15,129 bases of DNA from an uncultured Alphaproteobacteria bacterium (GCA_938028645.1 CALIMD010000282.1:1-15129), one strand, 5' to 3'; positions 7,060-14,216 are shown, counted from the first letter of the stretch. Translations and numbers: made by a program. Notes: a model not told the origin generated them from the letters alone.

Positions 7060-8178
7060 ATGTCCCAAGGCCCACTTTCTGGTATTAAAGTTGTAGAATT
7101 TGGACAAAATCTGGCTGGACCTTATTGTGGTCAAATACTTACCTTCTTAGGTGCTGAAGTGCTGAAAGTAGAAAGGCCAGAGGGCGACGATGCTAGAAGG
7201 TGGGGCCCCCCATTCATCGATGAAGACGATTCACCAGCCGTAGCGTTTGTCGCACTAAATCGTGGGAAAAAGAGTACTATAATCGACCTGCATAAGAAAG
7301 AAGATTGTGACAGCTTAATTAATTTAATCGGCAAATCTGATATATTCGTACATAATATTAGAAGTGATGTTCCTAAGAAATTCGGTTTTGACTCAAATAC
7401 TCTGACTAAAAAATTTCCTCAACTCATTTACGCAAACCTGGGAGCATTTGGGCATAAAGGTCCATGGAAAGATCGCCCTGGATACGAGCCGATCATACAG
7501 GCCATGGCTGGCTTAATGTCTATCAATGGAGATCCAAATTCACCACCAGCTCGCGTTGGAGTATCTATTATCGATCTCTCCACAGGCATGTGGACAGCGA
7601 TAGGAATTCTTTCTGCAATTGCGCAACGCTCAAATACTGGAAGAGGATGCGTTGTGGATACTTCCCTCTTCGAAACGGGACTAATGTGGATTTCTACGCA
7701 TGCGGCGATGTTCTCGGCTACAGGAATGCTCCCTCAACGACTATCATCGGGTCATCCCTCTTTAGCCCCCTATCAAGCATTTAATTGCGCTGATGGACCC
7801 TTAATGGTTTGCCCAGGTAATGAACGACTATGGCGGAAATTCGCAACGGCCCTTGATCAAACGGAATGGATTAACAATCCTAATTATTTAACAAATGAAC
7901 TGCGCGTGGTGCGTCGCGAGGAAATCAATATAATGGTAGAGAGCGTTATGATAACGAAGCCCCGGGAATATTGGCAAAAAAAACTCGATGCCGTTGGGGT
8001 CCCCAATGGACCATTAAATACAGTGCCAGAAGTTCTCGAATTAGCCCAGACGAAAGAGTTAGATATAATGTATCAACCCTATGAAAATAGTGATGGTCAG
8101 TTTCATGGTCTTCCAATAAGTTTTAATGGACAACGGGCTGGAGACAATTCTAAAGCTCCAAAATTAAATGAAGAATAA
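7060..8178 (+). CDS. Family III CoA-transferase (CaiB/BaiF), short C-terminus
   Basis: Moves CoA between carboxylic acids through an aspartyl-CoA thioester; it would activate an imported acid using a cheap CoA donor such as succinyl-CoA. Family landmarks: the N-terminal GIKVVEFGQNLAGPYCGQIL region, GAEVLKVERPEGDDARRWGPPF (about residues 31-52), NRGKKSTIIDL (67-76), and RVGVSIIDLSTG with the predicted nucleophile D172 (aligned to Asp169 of formyl-CoA transferase and CaiB). GRGCVVDTSLFET follows. At 372 residues it is about 20-25 residues shorter than usual: the sequence stops at SKAPKLNEE, where relatives continue with an LGEHT.EVL..LG segment, which the second CoA-transferase in this window has. 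Readthrough or shifted frames downstream do not restore that tail. It sits between a thioesterase gene and an OtnC-like gene in an apparent operon. The acid substrate is unknown. Confidence 0.9.
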   Translation: MSQGPLSGIKVVEFGQNLAGPYCGQILTFLGAEVLKVERPEGDDARRWGPPFIDEDDSPAVAFVALNRGKKSTIIDLHKKEDCDSLINLIGKSDIFVHNIRSDVPKKFGFDSNTLTKKFPQLIYANLGAFGHKGPWKDRPGYEPIIQAMAGLMSINGDPNSPPARVGVSIIDLSTGMWTAIGILSAIAQRSNTGRGCVVDTSLFETGLMWISTHAAMFSATGMLPQRLSSGHPSLAPYQAFNCADGPLMVCPGNERLWRKFATALDQTEWINNPNYLTNELRVVRREEINIMVESVMITKPREYWQKKLDAVGVPNGPLNTVPEVLELAQTKELDIMYQPYENSDGQFHGLPISFNGQRAGDNSKAPKLNEE

Positions 8179-8252
8179 ATCATCTATTCAGATTCTGTAC
8201 TCATTGATAAACTCAATAAACCAATTGATATAGAACCATCCTGGGAAATCAA

Positions 8253-8885
8253 ATGAGTGAGAATTCCGAACGCGATTCAATATGCAGATTAGCAAAATCC
8301 TTGTTCGAAAGAGGACTTACCATCGGTAGTTCTGGTAATATATCTGTCCGTCTTGACGATGGATGGTTAATGACCCCTACGGGTTCTTCCATGGGAAATC
8401 TCGATCCAAACGAAATTTCTAAGTTGGATTTGGATGGAAATCTAATCTCTGGAAAGAGTCCAACAAAAGAGAGTTTTCTTCACATTGCAATGTATGATGA
8501 GCGACCCGATTCTGGAGCGGTTGTTCATTTACACTCTACACACTCTGTCGCAGTCAGTTGCTTAGCAGATATAGATAAAAAAAATGTACTCCCACCGATC
8601 ACAGCTTATTATGTAATGAAAATAGGTAAGTTACCTCTAGTTCCATATTTCCCTCCAGGAGATATTAACTTAGCAAGAGCGGTTAAAGAAATGGCCTCAA
8701 ATCATCACGAAGTTCTGTTAGCCAATCATGGGCCTGTAGTTGCAGGAAAAACACTAGAAGATGCTGTTTATGCCATTGAGGAATTGGAGGAAACAGCGCG
8801 ACTTTTTCTTTTACTAAGAAATATGAAAACCCAATATTTAAATGAAAAACAAGTCAATGCATTAAACGAATTATATCCTAATTGA
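8253..8885 (+). CDS. otnC: OtnC-like class II aldolase, 3-oxo-tetronate 4-phosphate decarboxylase family
   Basis: A 210-residue class II aldolase/adducin-fold enzyme, very similar along its whole length to E. coli OtnC (YgbL), which decarboxylates 3-oxo-tetronate 4-phosphate to dihydroxyacetone phosphate. Visible landmarks: GSSGNISVRLDDG (25-37), TPTGSSMGNLDP (41-52), a presumed catalytic acid E73 in SPTKES, metal ligands H92 and H94 in VVHLHST, VPYFPPGD (130-137), and a third metal ligand H159 in LLANHGPVVAG. These are the zinc ligands of the family. OtnC normally works with a sugar-acid kinase (OtnK) and a dehydrogenase (LtnD/DtnD); neither is in this window, and the neighbours handle CoA esters instead. 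The substrate may therefore be different. The start is preceded by a moderate TGGGAAA site (8242-8248). It lies 74 bases after the CoA-transferase, probably in the same transcript. Confidence 0.85.
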   Translation: MSENSERDSICRLAKSLFERGLTIGSSGNISVRLDDGWLMTPTGSSMGNLDPNEISKLDLDGNLISGKSPTKESFLHIAMYDERPDSGAVVHLHSTHSVAVSCLADIDKKNVLPPITAYYVMKIGKLPLVPYFPPGDINLARAVKEMASNHHEVLLANHGPVVAGKTLEDAVYAIEELEETARLFLLLRNMKTQYLNEKQVNALNELYPN

Positions 8886-9014
8886 AAAATAAACTAAAAA
8901 AACCGATATCACCATTCTGTATAATTCGATAGATAAACAATTTTATTTCTCCTTAGGCTTGACCTGCCTCAACAAAGTACCGATTAAATTGATCTGTAAA
9001 TTTTTTTTAAGTCT

Positions 9015-9020
9015 AAGGGG
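9015..9020 (+). promoter_or_regulatory. Ribosome binding site deciding the hydrolase start
   Basis: A strong purine-rich AAGGGG (9015-9020) lies nine bases before the ATG at 9030. A TTG two codons earlier (9024) is in frame but too close to the site, so the ATG (MSAGKRLPG) is chosen. Confidence 0.7.
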
Positions 9021-9029
9021 TTTTTGAAA

Positions 9030-9908
9030 ATGAGTGCTGGTAAACGTCTTCCTGGAACACCAATACCAAAGCATGTCTGGGAGGGTCATGAAGGTATAAA
9101 GATAGCCGGTGATTCCTGGGGTAATCCGAAAAACCAACTTGTTGTTTTACAACACGGCGGCGGCCAAACTCGGCACGCATGGAAGGGGGCAGGTGAGACA
9201 CTGGGCGCAGCAGGTTATCATGCCGTAGCGCTTGACGCTCGCGGGCACGGTGACTCAGATTGGGCAGGGGAAGGTAATTATGGTGCCGAAAAAATGGTTG
9301 AGGACTTAAAGTGTGTGGTTGCTGAACTGGGATCAGATAGTCCCATTTTGGTTGGAGCTTCAATGGGTGCCGGTACAAGCCTCGTTGCTATTGGTGAGAA
9401 GGGTATGACTGCTAAAGCACTTGTGATGGTCGATATGGCACCACGTATAGAACCAGCTGGGCAAGCAAAAATACAAGAATTTATGAACCAAAAGCCTGAT
9501 GGTTTTGATAGCCTGGAGGAAGTTGCTGAAGCGATCGCAAATTATCAACCACACCGCAAAAGACCCCGAAACCTAGATGGACTAGCCAAAAACGTAAGAC
9601 TGGCCGATAATGGAAAATATGTCTGGCATTGGGACCCGGCTAGAAGGTCAAGTCGACCGGGAGCACCAGATTACCGGGAGCGACTCCATAAAGCTGCAGA
9701 CAACCTTACCCTCCCAGTATTACTGGTACGAGGAGGCCTATCCGACGTCCTCAGCGAAGAGGGGGCACAAAGTTTTCTTGATCAATGCCCCCACGCTGAG
9801 TATGTGAATGTTTCAAATGCTGCGCACATGGTAGCTGGAGATAGAAATGACATTTTTGCCGAATCGGTAATTGAATTTTTACTTCGTGTTGCTCCGCTTG
9901 AGAAATGA
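9030..9908 (+). CDS. Alpha/beta hydrolase, probable ester, lactone or amide hydrolase
   Basis: A 292-residue cytoplasmic alpha/beta-hydrolase-fold enzyme; no signal peptide is seen. The oxyanion-loop motif QHGGGQTRHAW lies at about residues 41-51, followed by VALDARGHGDSDW (about 67-79). The nucleophile elbow GASMG carries S111, the acid is D239 in GGLSDVLS, and the histidine is H266 in AAHMVAGD, giving a complete Ser-Asp-His triad. This pattern (ALDARGHGDSDW, MVAGDRND) is common in proteobacterial hydrolases annotated only as peroxidase-like or epoxide-like; the natural substrate is not predictable. Base composition stands out: about 51% G+C over 540 sampled bases, against about 40% in sampled parts of neighbouring genes. 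A 144-base gap separates it from otnC, so it may have its own promoter. Confident on fold and triad, not on substrate. Confidence 0.9.
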   Translation: MSAGKRLPGTPIPKHVWEGHEGIKIAGDSWGNPKNQLVVLQHGGGQTRHAWKGAGETLGAAGYHAVALDARGHGDSDWAGEGNYGAEKMVEDLKCVVAELGSDSPILVGASMGAGTSLVAIGEKGMTAKALVMVDMAPRIEPAGQAKIQEFMNQKPDGFDSLEEVAEAIANYQPHRKRPRNLDGLAKNVRLADNGKYVWHWDPARRSSRPGAPDYRERLHKAADNLTLPVLLVRGGLSDVLSEEGAQSFLDQCPHAEYVNVSNAAHMVAGDRNDIFAESVIEFLLRVAPLEK

Positions 9909-10022
9909 CTGAAAATTTTGAAGATTTATAAATTAGATTAAAGCAAAATAGGAAATAATTCCTAAAACAAACCATATGACTTTGTCTTCCCTTTTTTAAA
10001 ATGCCTACCAAAGGCCTCCGAA

Positions 10023-10793
10023 ATGTTGAGCACTATACTAGCAATAGTTGATGTTTTTAATTTAAGGGATTTGCTTTTAATTGGGCTGGGCATTCTATTA
10101 GCTGGTATTGTTCGGGGCTTTGTTGGTTTTGGTGCATCACTCATCATAGTTATGACAGCAAGTGTAATTTTAGGACCCCGTTCGGCTGTAGCAATTGCAA
10201 CCTTGAGTGTTCTTCCTTCGATGTTACAACTACTGCCAATAGCTATTAAGAAAGCTGACAGAGGTTTTGTTATTCCATTTGGTTTCGCAGCCATGATTGC
10301 CGCTCCTTTTGGCACTTGGTTATTAGTCAGTATAGAACCGGTTTTCATGAAAATGGCAATATCAATAACCGTCATGTGTATGGTGCTCATGCTCTACAAA
10401 GATGTCAAAATCAGCGCACATTCAAACAAAAAGTTTTTGGTTGGCATAGGGATTGGCGCTGGACTTATTCAGGGTTCCGCAGGTATTGGAGGTCCCCCAG
10501 CGGTAGCAGTTGCCCTCTCAAAACCAGGCACTACAGAAGAACAAAGAGCCAATGTAATAGGAGCTGTTACCGCATTAGGAATTTGCGGTATTATTCCACT
10601 TTGGTATCATAATCTTTTCACAACGGAAGTTATTTTCATAAGTATTTTATTCTTTCCAATCTATGTTGGCTCTACCTGGATTGGAACTCAATTTTTTGTT
10701 AAATATGGCAGAAATTATTTCAGAAACTTCTCACTAATCGTTCTATCTCTTATTAGTTCAGCAACCCTTATAATAGCGCTATCAAATTATTAA
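10023..10793 (+). CDS. TauE/SafE (TSUP) family membrane transporter, putative anion exporter
   Basis: A 256-residue integral membrane protein of the TSUP family (sulfite exporter TauE/SafE, COG0730), with about seven to eight hydrophobic segments in two repeated halves. The paired family motifs are visible: GIVRGFVGFGASLI in the first half (residues about 28-41) and GLIQGSAGIGGPPAVAVAL in the second (about 147-165). Studied members export sulfite, sulfoacetate or other sulfur-containing or organic anions; most have no known substrate. An AAGG site (10011-10014) lies eight bases before the ATG. It follows the hydrolase by 114 bases on the same strand and ends 42 bases before a convergent gene. 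Placement next to a catabolic group suggests export of a waste anion, but no desulfonating enzyme is present to argue for sulfite specifically. Confidence 0.88.
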   Translation: MLSTILAIVDVFNLRDLLLIGLGILLAGIVRGFVGFGASLIIVMTASVILGPRSAVAIATLSVLPSMLQLLPIAIKKADRGFVIPFGFAAMIAAPFGTWLLVSIEPVFMKMAISITVMCMVLMLYKDVKISAHSNKKFLVGIGIGAGLIQGSAGIGGPPAVAVALSKPGTTEEQRANVIGAVTALGICGIIPLWYHNLFTTEVIFISILFFPIYVGSTWIGTQFFVKYGRNYFRNFSLIVLSLISSATLIIALSNY

Positions 10794-10835
10794 CCGGACT
10801 AATTTCATCTTTATACAGTACATCAGCATCCCTAA

Positions 10836-12065
10836 TTAAGAATTTGCGAGTAATCGATCTATATAATGGCCTTGATAAACAGTACTGCCAAGGCTTTGGC
10901 CAAAACGCACAGCCTCATCAGAGTCGCACCTGGCTATTATCAACCGAGCGCGGCCACACCGATCGACGTGCTCTTTTAAAATATCTAGTCGTGTACCCGA
11001 ATTATCATCGGCCATTTCTGGACTCCAAATGAGTTTTAAAAGATCAAACCCAAGTTGCTCTCTGTCGATGAACTGTAATATTTGATGGTTAAGTCCATCC
11101 AAAGCTATTCGATATCCCCTTTCACGCATGAAATCCCTTGCAAACATATAAGCACCCATGTCACTGAAGATATCAATTGGTTGTAGTTCGATAACCACAG
11201 TACCTCTAGCTACAGCTTTCAAACTATTATCAAATTGTAAAAAAGATGGAGATAATATCGTTTGAACATTCATATTGATGCTAAATGAACTATCGATGGT
11301 AGAGTCATCATTGTGTATTAACACTTGTAACATTCGCAAATCCAGGGTCTGCGTCAAATGTCTAAACAACCACAAGCTAGAAGCTAAGTCATAATCAGGA
11401 AGAATTGAGTCCCTCAGTTTATCTATAGAAATATATAGCTCTTGGAAAATTACCTGTGGGTTTGGGTTTGAAGGGGTGATAGCGCAAACTGGTTGCCGTC
11501 GCATCAGATTCGACAAATCTGCTCGGGCTAAAAAGTCCTCTAACTTTCCCAGCTGCTCCGGTGTCAATATTTTCAAGCCTGCTTGATCCGAATTTGGATC
11601 ATTTCGCCTAGCAGATGACACTCTGTTTTTACGTTCTCGCTCGCGATGCATCTGTTTTATCAAATCGAGCATTTCCGCATGTTGTGTCTCAACGTTATAC
11701 CAAGTTGAGAACCGTGCCATATCCTCTTCTTCTTCTCCAAATGTCAATGGATCCTCATTAAACAGATGCCTAATTTTTAGAATTGTAGCGTCTATATCCT
11801 CAATCGGTGCATCTTTGCAGATAAAGACTAGATCCGAAGAACCAAGCGTGAAAACTTGGCCATCATATAAGTGGGAGAGACTTTCAAATGTTGTTGCCGC
11901 TATACGAATGTGATGTTCTTGTCGATTTTGGGGCCGCAACCTAGATAAATGGAGATGGACAGCCATTCTACCGTCCACGCTTCTACCCAGTCGCTGCAAA
12001 TAGTCTAATAGCAAATATTCCTGACTTGGTCCTTTTGGTTTACTTTGTACGGGGCTAAATGCCAT
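10836..12065 (-). CDS. Degenerate GGDEF-EAL-like protein, probably catalytically dead signalling protein
   Basis: A 409-residue soluble protein with no membrane segment. Residues about 187-405 follow the EAL phosphodiesterase domain in order. RRQPVCAITPSNPNP leads to E209 (EAL becomes ELY), SINMN carries N264, VIELQP replaces the usual E.TE, ALDGLN replaces DDFG (first Asp D323 kept, second lost), DLLK keeps K344, IIARCDS replaces the AEGVE segment (the Glu becomes R379), and YQGH keeps Q398. Several metal and catalytic residues are missing, so c-di-GMP hydrolysis is unlikely. Residues about 50-105 look like a worn GGDEF domain, with LGSSDLVFI where RlGGDEFvii would be. A charged, helical Glu/Arg-rich linker (about 110-160) connects the two. 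AAGGGA (12071-12076) is spaced correctly for the ATG. It may be a c-di-GMP-independent scaffold or binding protein. The family resemblance is my own motif alignment, clear for EAL and weaker for GGDEF. Confidence 0.72.
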   Translation of the reverse strand: MAFSPVQSKPKGPSQEYLLLDYLQRLGRSVDGRMAVHLHLSRLRPQNRQEHHIRIAATTFESLSHLYDGQVFTLGSSDLVFICKDAPIEDIDATILKIRHLFNEDPLTFGEEEEDMARFSTWYNVETQHAEMLDLIKQMHRERERKNRVSSARRNDPNSDQAGLKILTPEQLGKLEDFLARADLSNLMRRQPVCAITPSNPNPQVIFQELYISIDKLRDSILPDYDLASSLWLFRHLTQTLDLRMLQVLIHNDDSTIDSSFSINMNVQTILSPSFLQFDNSLKAVARGTVVIELQPIDIFSDMGAYMFARDFMRERGYRIALDGLNHQILQFIDREQLGFDLLKLIWSPEMADDNSGTRLDILKEHVDRCGRARLIIARCDSDEAVRFGQSLGSTVYQGHYIDRLLANS

Positions 12066-12106
12066 TTCTATCCCTTAATATTATTAGATTCTTCTGTTGT
12101 CTAACA

Positions 12107-12135
12107 AGTATAAACCGTTACACTTTTCTTGCTAA
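12107..12135 (-). promoter_or_regulatory. Candidate sigma-70-type promoter for the GGDEF-EAL-like gene
   Basis: On the minus strand TTAGCA (12135-12130) and TATACT (12112-12107) are separated by 17 bases and lie about 41 bases before the start codon. The -35 overlaps a small palindrome TTGCTTAGCAA. If real, the gene can be transcribed separately from the crotonase gene that precedes it. Matches are 4/6 and 5/6 to consensus. Confidence 0.35.
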
Positions 12136-12164
12136 GCAAAATTTAGGCCAAGTCTCTCTTCTTA

Positions 12165-12959
12165 TTACCCTCCCGTAAAAACTGGTTTTCGTTTATTCAA
12201 AAAAGCCTCCTGTCCTTCCTGATAATCTTTACTATCAAAACAATCGCGAGTTAGCCCATCGACCAATGCTCCATCGAATGCAGAATCATCTTTCATCAAC
12301 TCATTTATTGTCAATTTGGACGCTTTCATTGAGAGCGGCGCGTTCTCCGATATTCTATCCGTTATATCTGCTACTGTAGTCTCTAAATCTGAAATTGGCA
12401 CGCACGAGTTAATCAAACCCATTTTTTCAGCTTCTAAACCCGAATAGCGCTTTGCTGTTAATAATATTTCTTTAGCTTTTGACGGTCCAACAAGAGCCAC
12501 CAAATTTCCTAAGTTCAAGCGATCATATGCAATTGATAAACGCGCTGCGGGGACACCAAATTGAGAATCTTCTGATGCAATTCGAATATCTGCAGCAAGA
12601 GCTATTCCCAAACCCCCTCCCATGCAGAAACCCCTTATTTGCGCTATAAAGGGTTTTTCGCAGTGTAACATCTTTTGTCTACCTGCCATCGAAATTCGGG
12701 CATATTCTTCTGCGGCGTCTGCGTTCGATCTTCGTTCCTTAAACTGGGAAATATCAGCACCTGACGCGAATGCTTTGTCTCCAGCTCCTGACATTACAAC
12801 ACACCTAATTTTGGGGTTTTCTGAAAATTGATCAAACGCTTCTGAAATACCTTGCCACATATCGAGTGATATTGCATTTCGACGTTCCGGGTTGTTTAAA
12901 ATAATACGTCCAACAGGGCCATCATTATGAGCCAATATTTTTTGTGTCGATAATTCCAT
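12165..12959 (-). CDS. Crotonase-superfamily (enoyl-CoA hydratase/isomerase-like) protein lacking both hydratase glutamates
   Basis: A 264-residue crotonase-fold enzyme acting on an acyl-CoA thioester. Landmarks: LNNPERRNAISLDMW (21-35), the first oxyanion-hole segment FASGADIS (64-71), RGFCMGGGLGIALAADIRIA (109-128) forming the second oxyanion-hole strand, and GLINSCVP (181-188). The oxyanion hole is intact, but the two acids that hydrate enoyl-CoA in rat mitochondrial hydratase (Glu144 and Glu164) align with G118 and A138 (FGVPAA). Straightforward syn-hydration is therefore unlikely; decarboxylation, isomerisation, hydrolysis or another reaction could use other residues such as D146. Sequences with GGGL.IAL...IRIA and FG.PAARL are common in proteobacteria but usually annotated simply as hydratases. 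AGGAGA lies six bases before the ATG. It follows the second CoA-transferase by 65 bases on the same strand. Confidence 0.88.
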   Translation of the reverse strand: MELSTQKILAHNDGPVGRIILNNPERRNAISLDMWQGISEAFDQFSENPKIRCVVMSGAGDKAFASGADISQFKERRSNADAAEEYARISMAGRQKMLHCEKPFIAQIRGFCMGGGLGIALAADIRIASEDSQFGVPAARLSIAYDRLNLGNLVALVGPSKAKEILLTAKRYSGLEAEKMGLINSCVPISDLETTVADITDRISENAPLSMKASKLTINELMKDDSAFDGALVDGLTRDCFDSKDYQEGQEAFLNKRKPVFTGG

Positions 12960-13024
12960 TGATTCTCCTAACTATTTTATTCCAAATTATTCTAGAATGG
13001 CGTCATGTTAATTAAAATTAAACT

Positions 13025-14209
13025 TTAAATTACACCTTGTTTCTTCAGAATTTCAAACTCGTCTCTATTTATTCCTAATTCCATTAGCATTTCTTCAGTA
13101 TGTTGTCCCAAATCTGGAGTAGGTGAATGCATCACTTGAGGCGTGCGCGTTAGCTTAGTAGCTTGGCCAACCATTTTAAGTAGACCTAAACGTGGGTGCT
13201 GTATTTCCGGACTCATACTCAAAGTTTGAACTTGCGGATCATCAAATACTTGCTGCATGTTATGGATAGGCCCGCATGGCACACCCGCTTTGGCAAAAGC
13301 TTCCACCCAAAAATCAGTAGGTTTTTTGATCGTATAAGCATCTATCTCATCATTAATACTCTGTCTGTTTAAGGTACGCGAACTGTTTGTTTTATAATTT
13401 TGGTTCCTATAAATTTCTGGAGCCCCAAGGGTATCACACATTCGTTTAAAAAGATGATCTGCAGAGGCCTGAATGTTTATTAAGCCATCTTTGGTTTTAA
13501 AAACTCCTGTCGGGGTATTAGTTGGATGGTTATTTCCCTCCTGCGCAGGGACTTCATTATCAATGATATATCGGGCGGCTTGCAGATCCATCATCATTAT
13601 TTGAGCCTCTAATAATGAAGTTTTCACCCACTGTCCTTCGCCAGATACTTCCCTTTCTAGAAGCGCTAATAATATTCCATAAGCTAAATTCAATCCTGCA
13701 GTTAAATCTGCGATTGGGATGCCAACTCGAACTGGTCCATCTCCAGGCATTCCGGTGACGGACATCAATCCTCCCAAACCTTGGGCAATTTGATCCAACC
13801 CTGCTCTTTCCGAATAAGGTCCAGTTTGGCCAAACCCTGATATACTCCCATAAACTATTTTTGGATTAATAGAGCGGACAGCATCATAATCTATTCCTAG
13901 TTTATATTTAACGTTTGGACGATAGTTTTCGATTATAACATCCGCGTTTCTAGCCATCTTCAGAAAAATCTCGACGCCCTTCGGCTCTTTTAAATTTATA
14001 GTGACTGATCGCTTATTACGATGAAGATTTTGGAAATCAAATCCTTCACGAGCCCCGCCAAGGGGAATCTCAGAAAGATGTTCGGGCTGTTCGATCTTTA
14101 TCGTTTCCGCGCCCCAATCAGCGAGCATTCGAGCAGCAGTGGGACCTGCTCTTGCACGCGTTAAATCAAGAACTTTGAATCTAGATAAAGGACCTTTTCT
14201 TGAAGGCAT
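13025..14209 (-). CDS. Family III CoA-transferase (CaiB/BaiF), full length
   Basis: A 394-residue CoA-transferase of the formyl-CoA transferase/CaiB family, forming an aspartyl-CoA intermediate to exchange CoA between acids. Landmarks: FKVLDLTRARAGPTAARML (11-29), GAETIKIEQPE (33-43), HRNKRSVTINLKEPKG (63-78), ENYRPNVKYKLGIDY (94-108), SGFGQTGPYSERAGLD (124-139), and RVGIPIADLTAG with the predicted nucleophile D168. The complete C-terminal LGQHTEEMLMELGI tail is present. The start at 14209 is set by the GAGGAG site (14222-14217, minus strand) seven bases upstream; the frame stays open for 47 more codons to a TTG, but that extension is low-complexity and has no family match. A crotonase-like enzyme is encoded next, suggesting that the CoA ester made here is its substrate or a precursor of it. 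It is only a distant paralogue of the plus-strand CoA-transferase. Confidence 0.92.
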   Translation of the reverse strand: MPSRKGPLSRFKVLDLTRARAGPTAARMLADWGAETIKIEQPEHLSEIPLGGAREGFDFQNLHRNKRSVTINLKEPKGVEIFLKMARNADVIIENYRPNVKYKLGIDYDAVRSINPKIVYGSISGFGQTGPYSERAGLDQIAQGLGGLMSVTGMPGDGPVRVGIPIADLTAGLNLAYGILLALLEREVSGEGQWVKTSLLEAQIMMMDLQAARYIIDNEVPAQEGNNHPTNTPTGVFKTKDGLINIQASADHLFKRMCDTLGAPEIYRNQNYKTNSSRTLNRQSINDEIDAYTIKKPTDFWVEAFAKAGVPCGPIHNMQQVFDDPQVQTLSMSPEIQHPRLGLLKMVGQATKLTRTPQVMHSPTPDLGQHTEEMLMELGINRDEFEILKKQGVI

Positions 14210-14216
14210 TTCACAA

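Noticed and set aside
7464..7784. A 106-codon open frame inside the first CoA-transferase
   Set aside because: It lies in another frame of a clearly coding gene, is rich in Trp, Arg and Tyr, and has no recognisable motif.
8886..9029. Promoter-like hexamers before the hydrolase gene (TATAAT at 8920-8925, TTGACC at 8959-8964)
   Set aside because: TATAAT has only a run of A at the -35 position, and TTGACC has no good -10 at 16-18 bases. In AT-rich DNA such single hexamers are expected by chance.
9013..9378. A 121-codon minus-strand open frame over the hydrolase gene
   Set aside because: Antisense shadow of a gene with a complete catalytic triad; its composition (His/Pro/Arg-rich) is typical of antisense reading.
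9949..9964. Inverted repeat TAGGAA-ATAA-TTCCTA between the hydrolase and the TSUP gene
   Set aside because: Only six A/T-rich pairs and no T run on the plus strand, so it is a poor terminator. A protein-binding site is possible but unsupported.
12165..12959. Naming the crotonase as a standard enoyl-CoA hydratase (paaF or fadB-like)
   Set aside because: Both catalytic glutamates are absent by landmark alignment, so only the superfamily name is safe.
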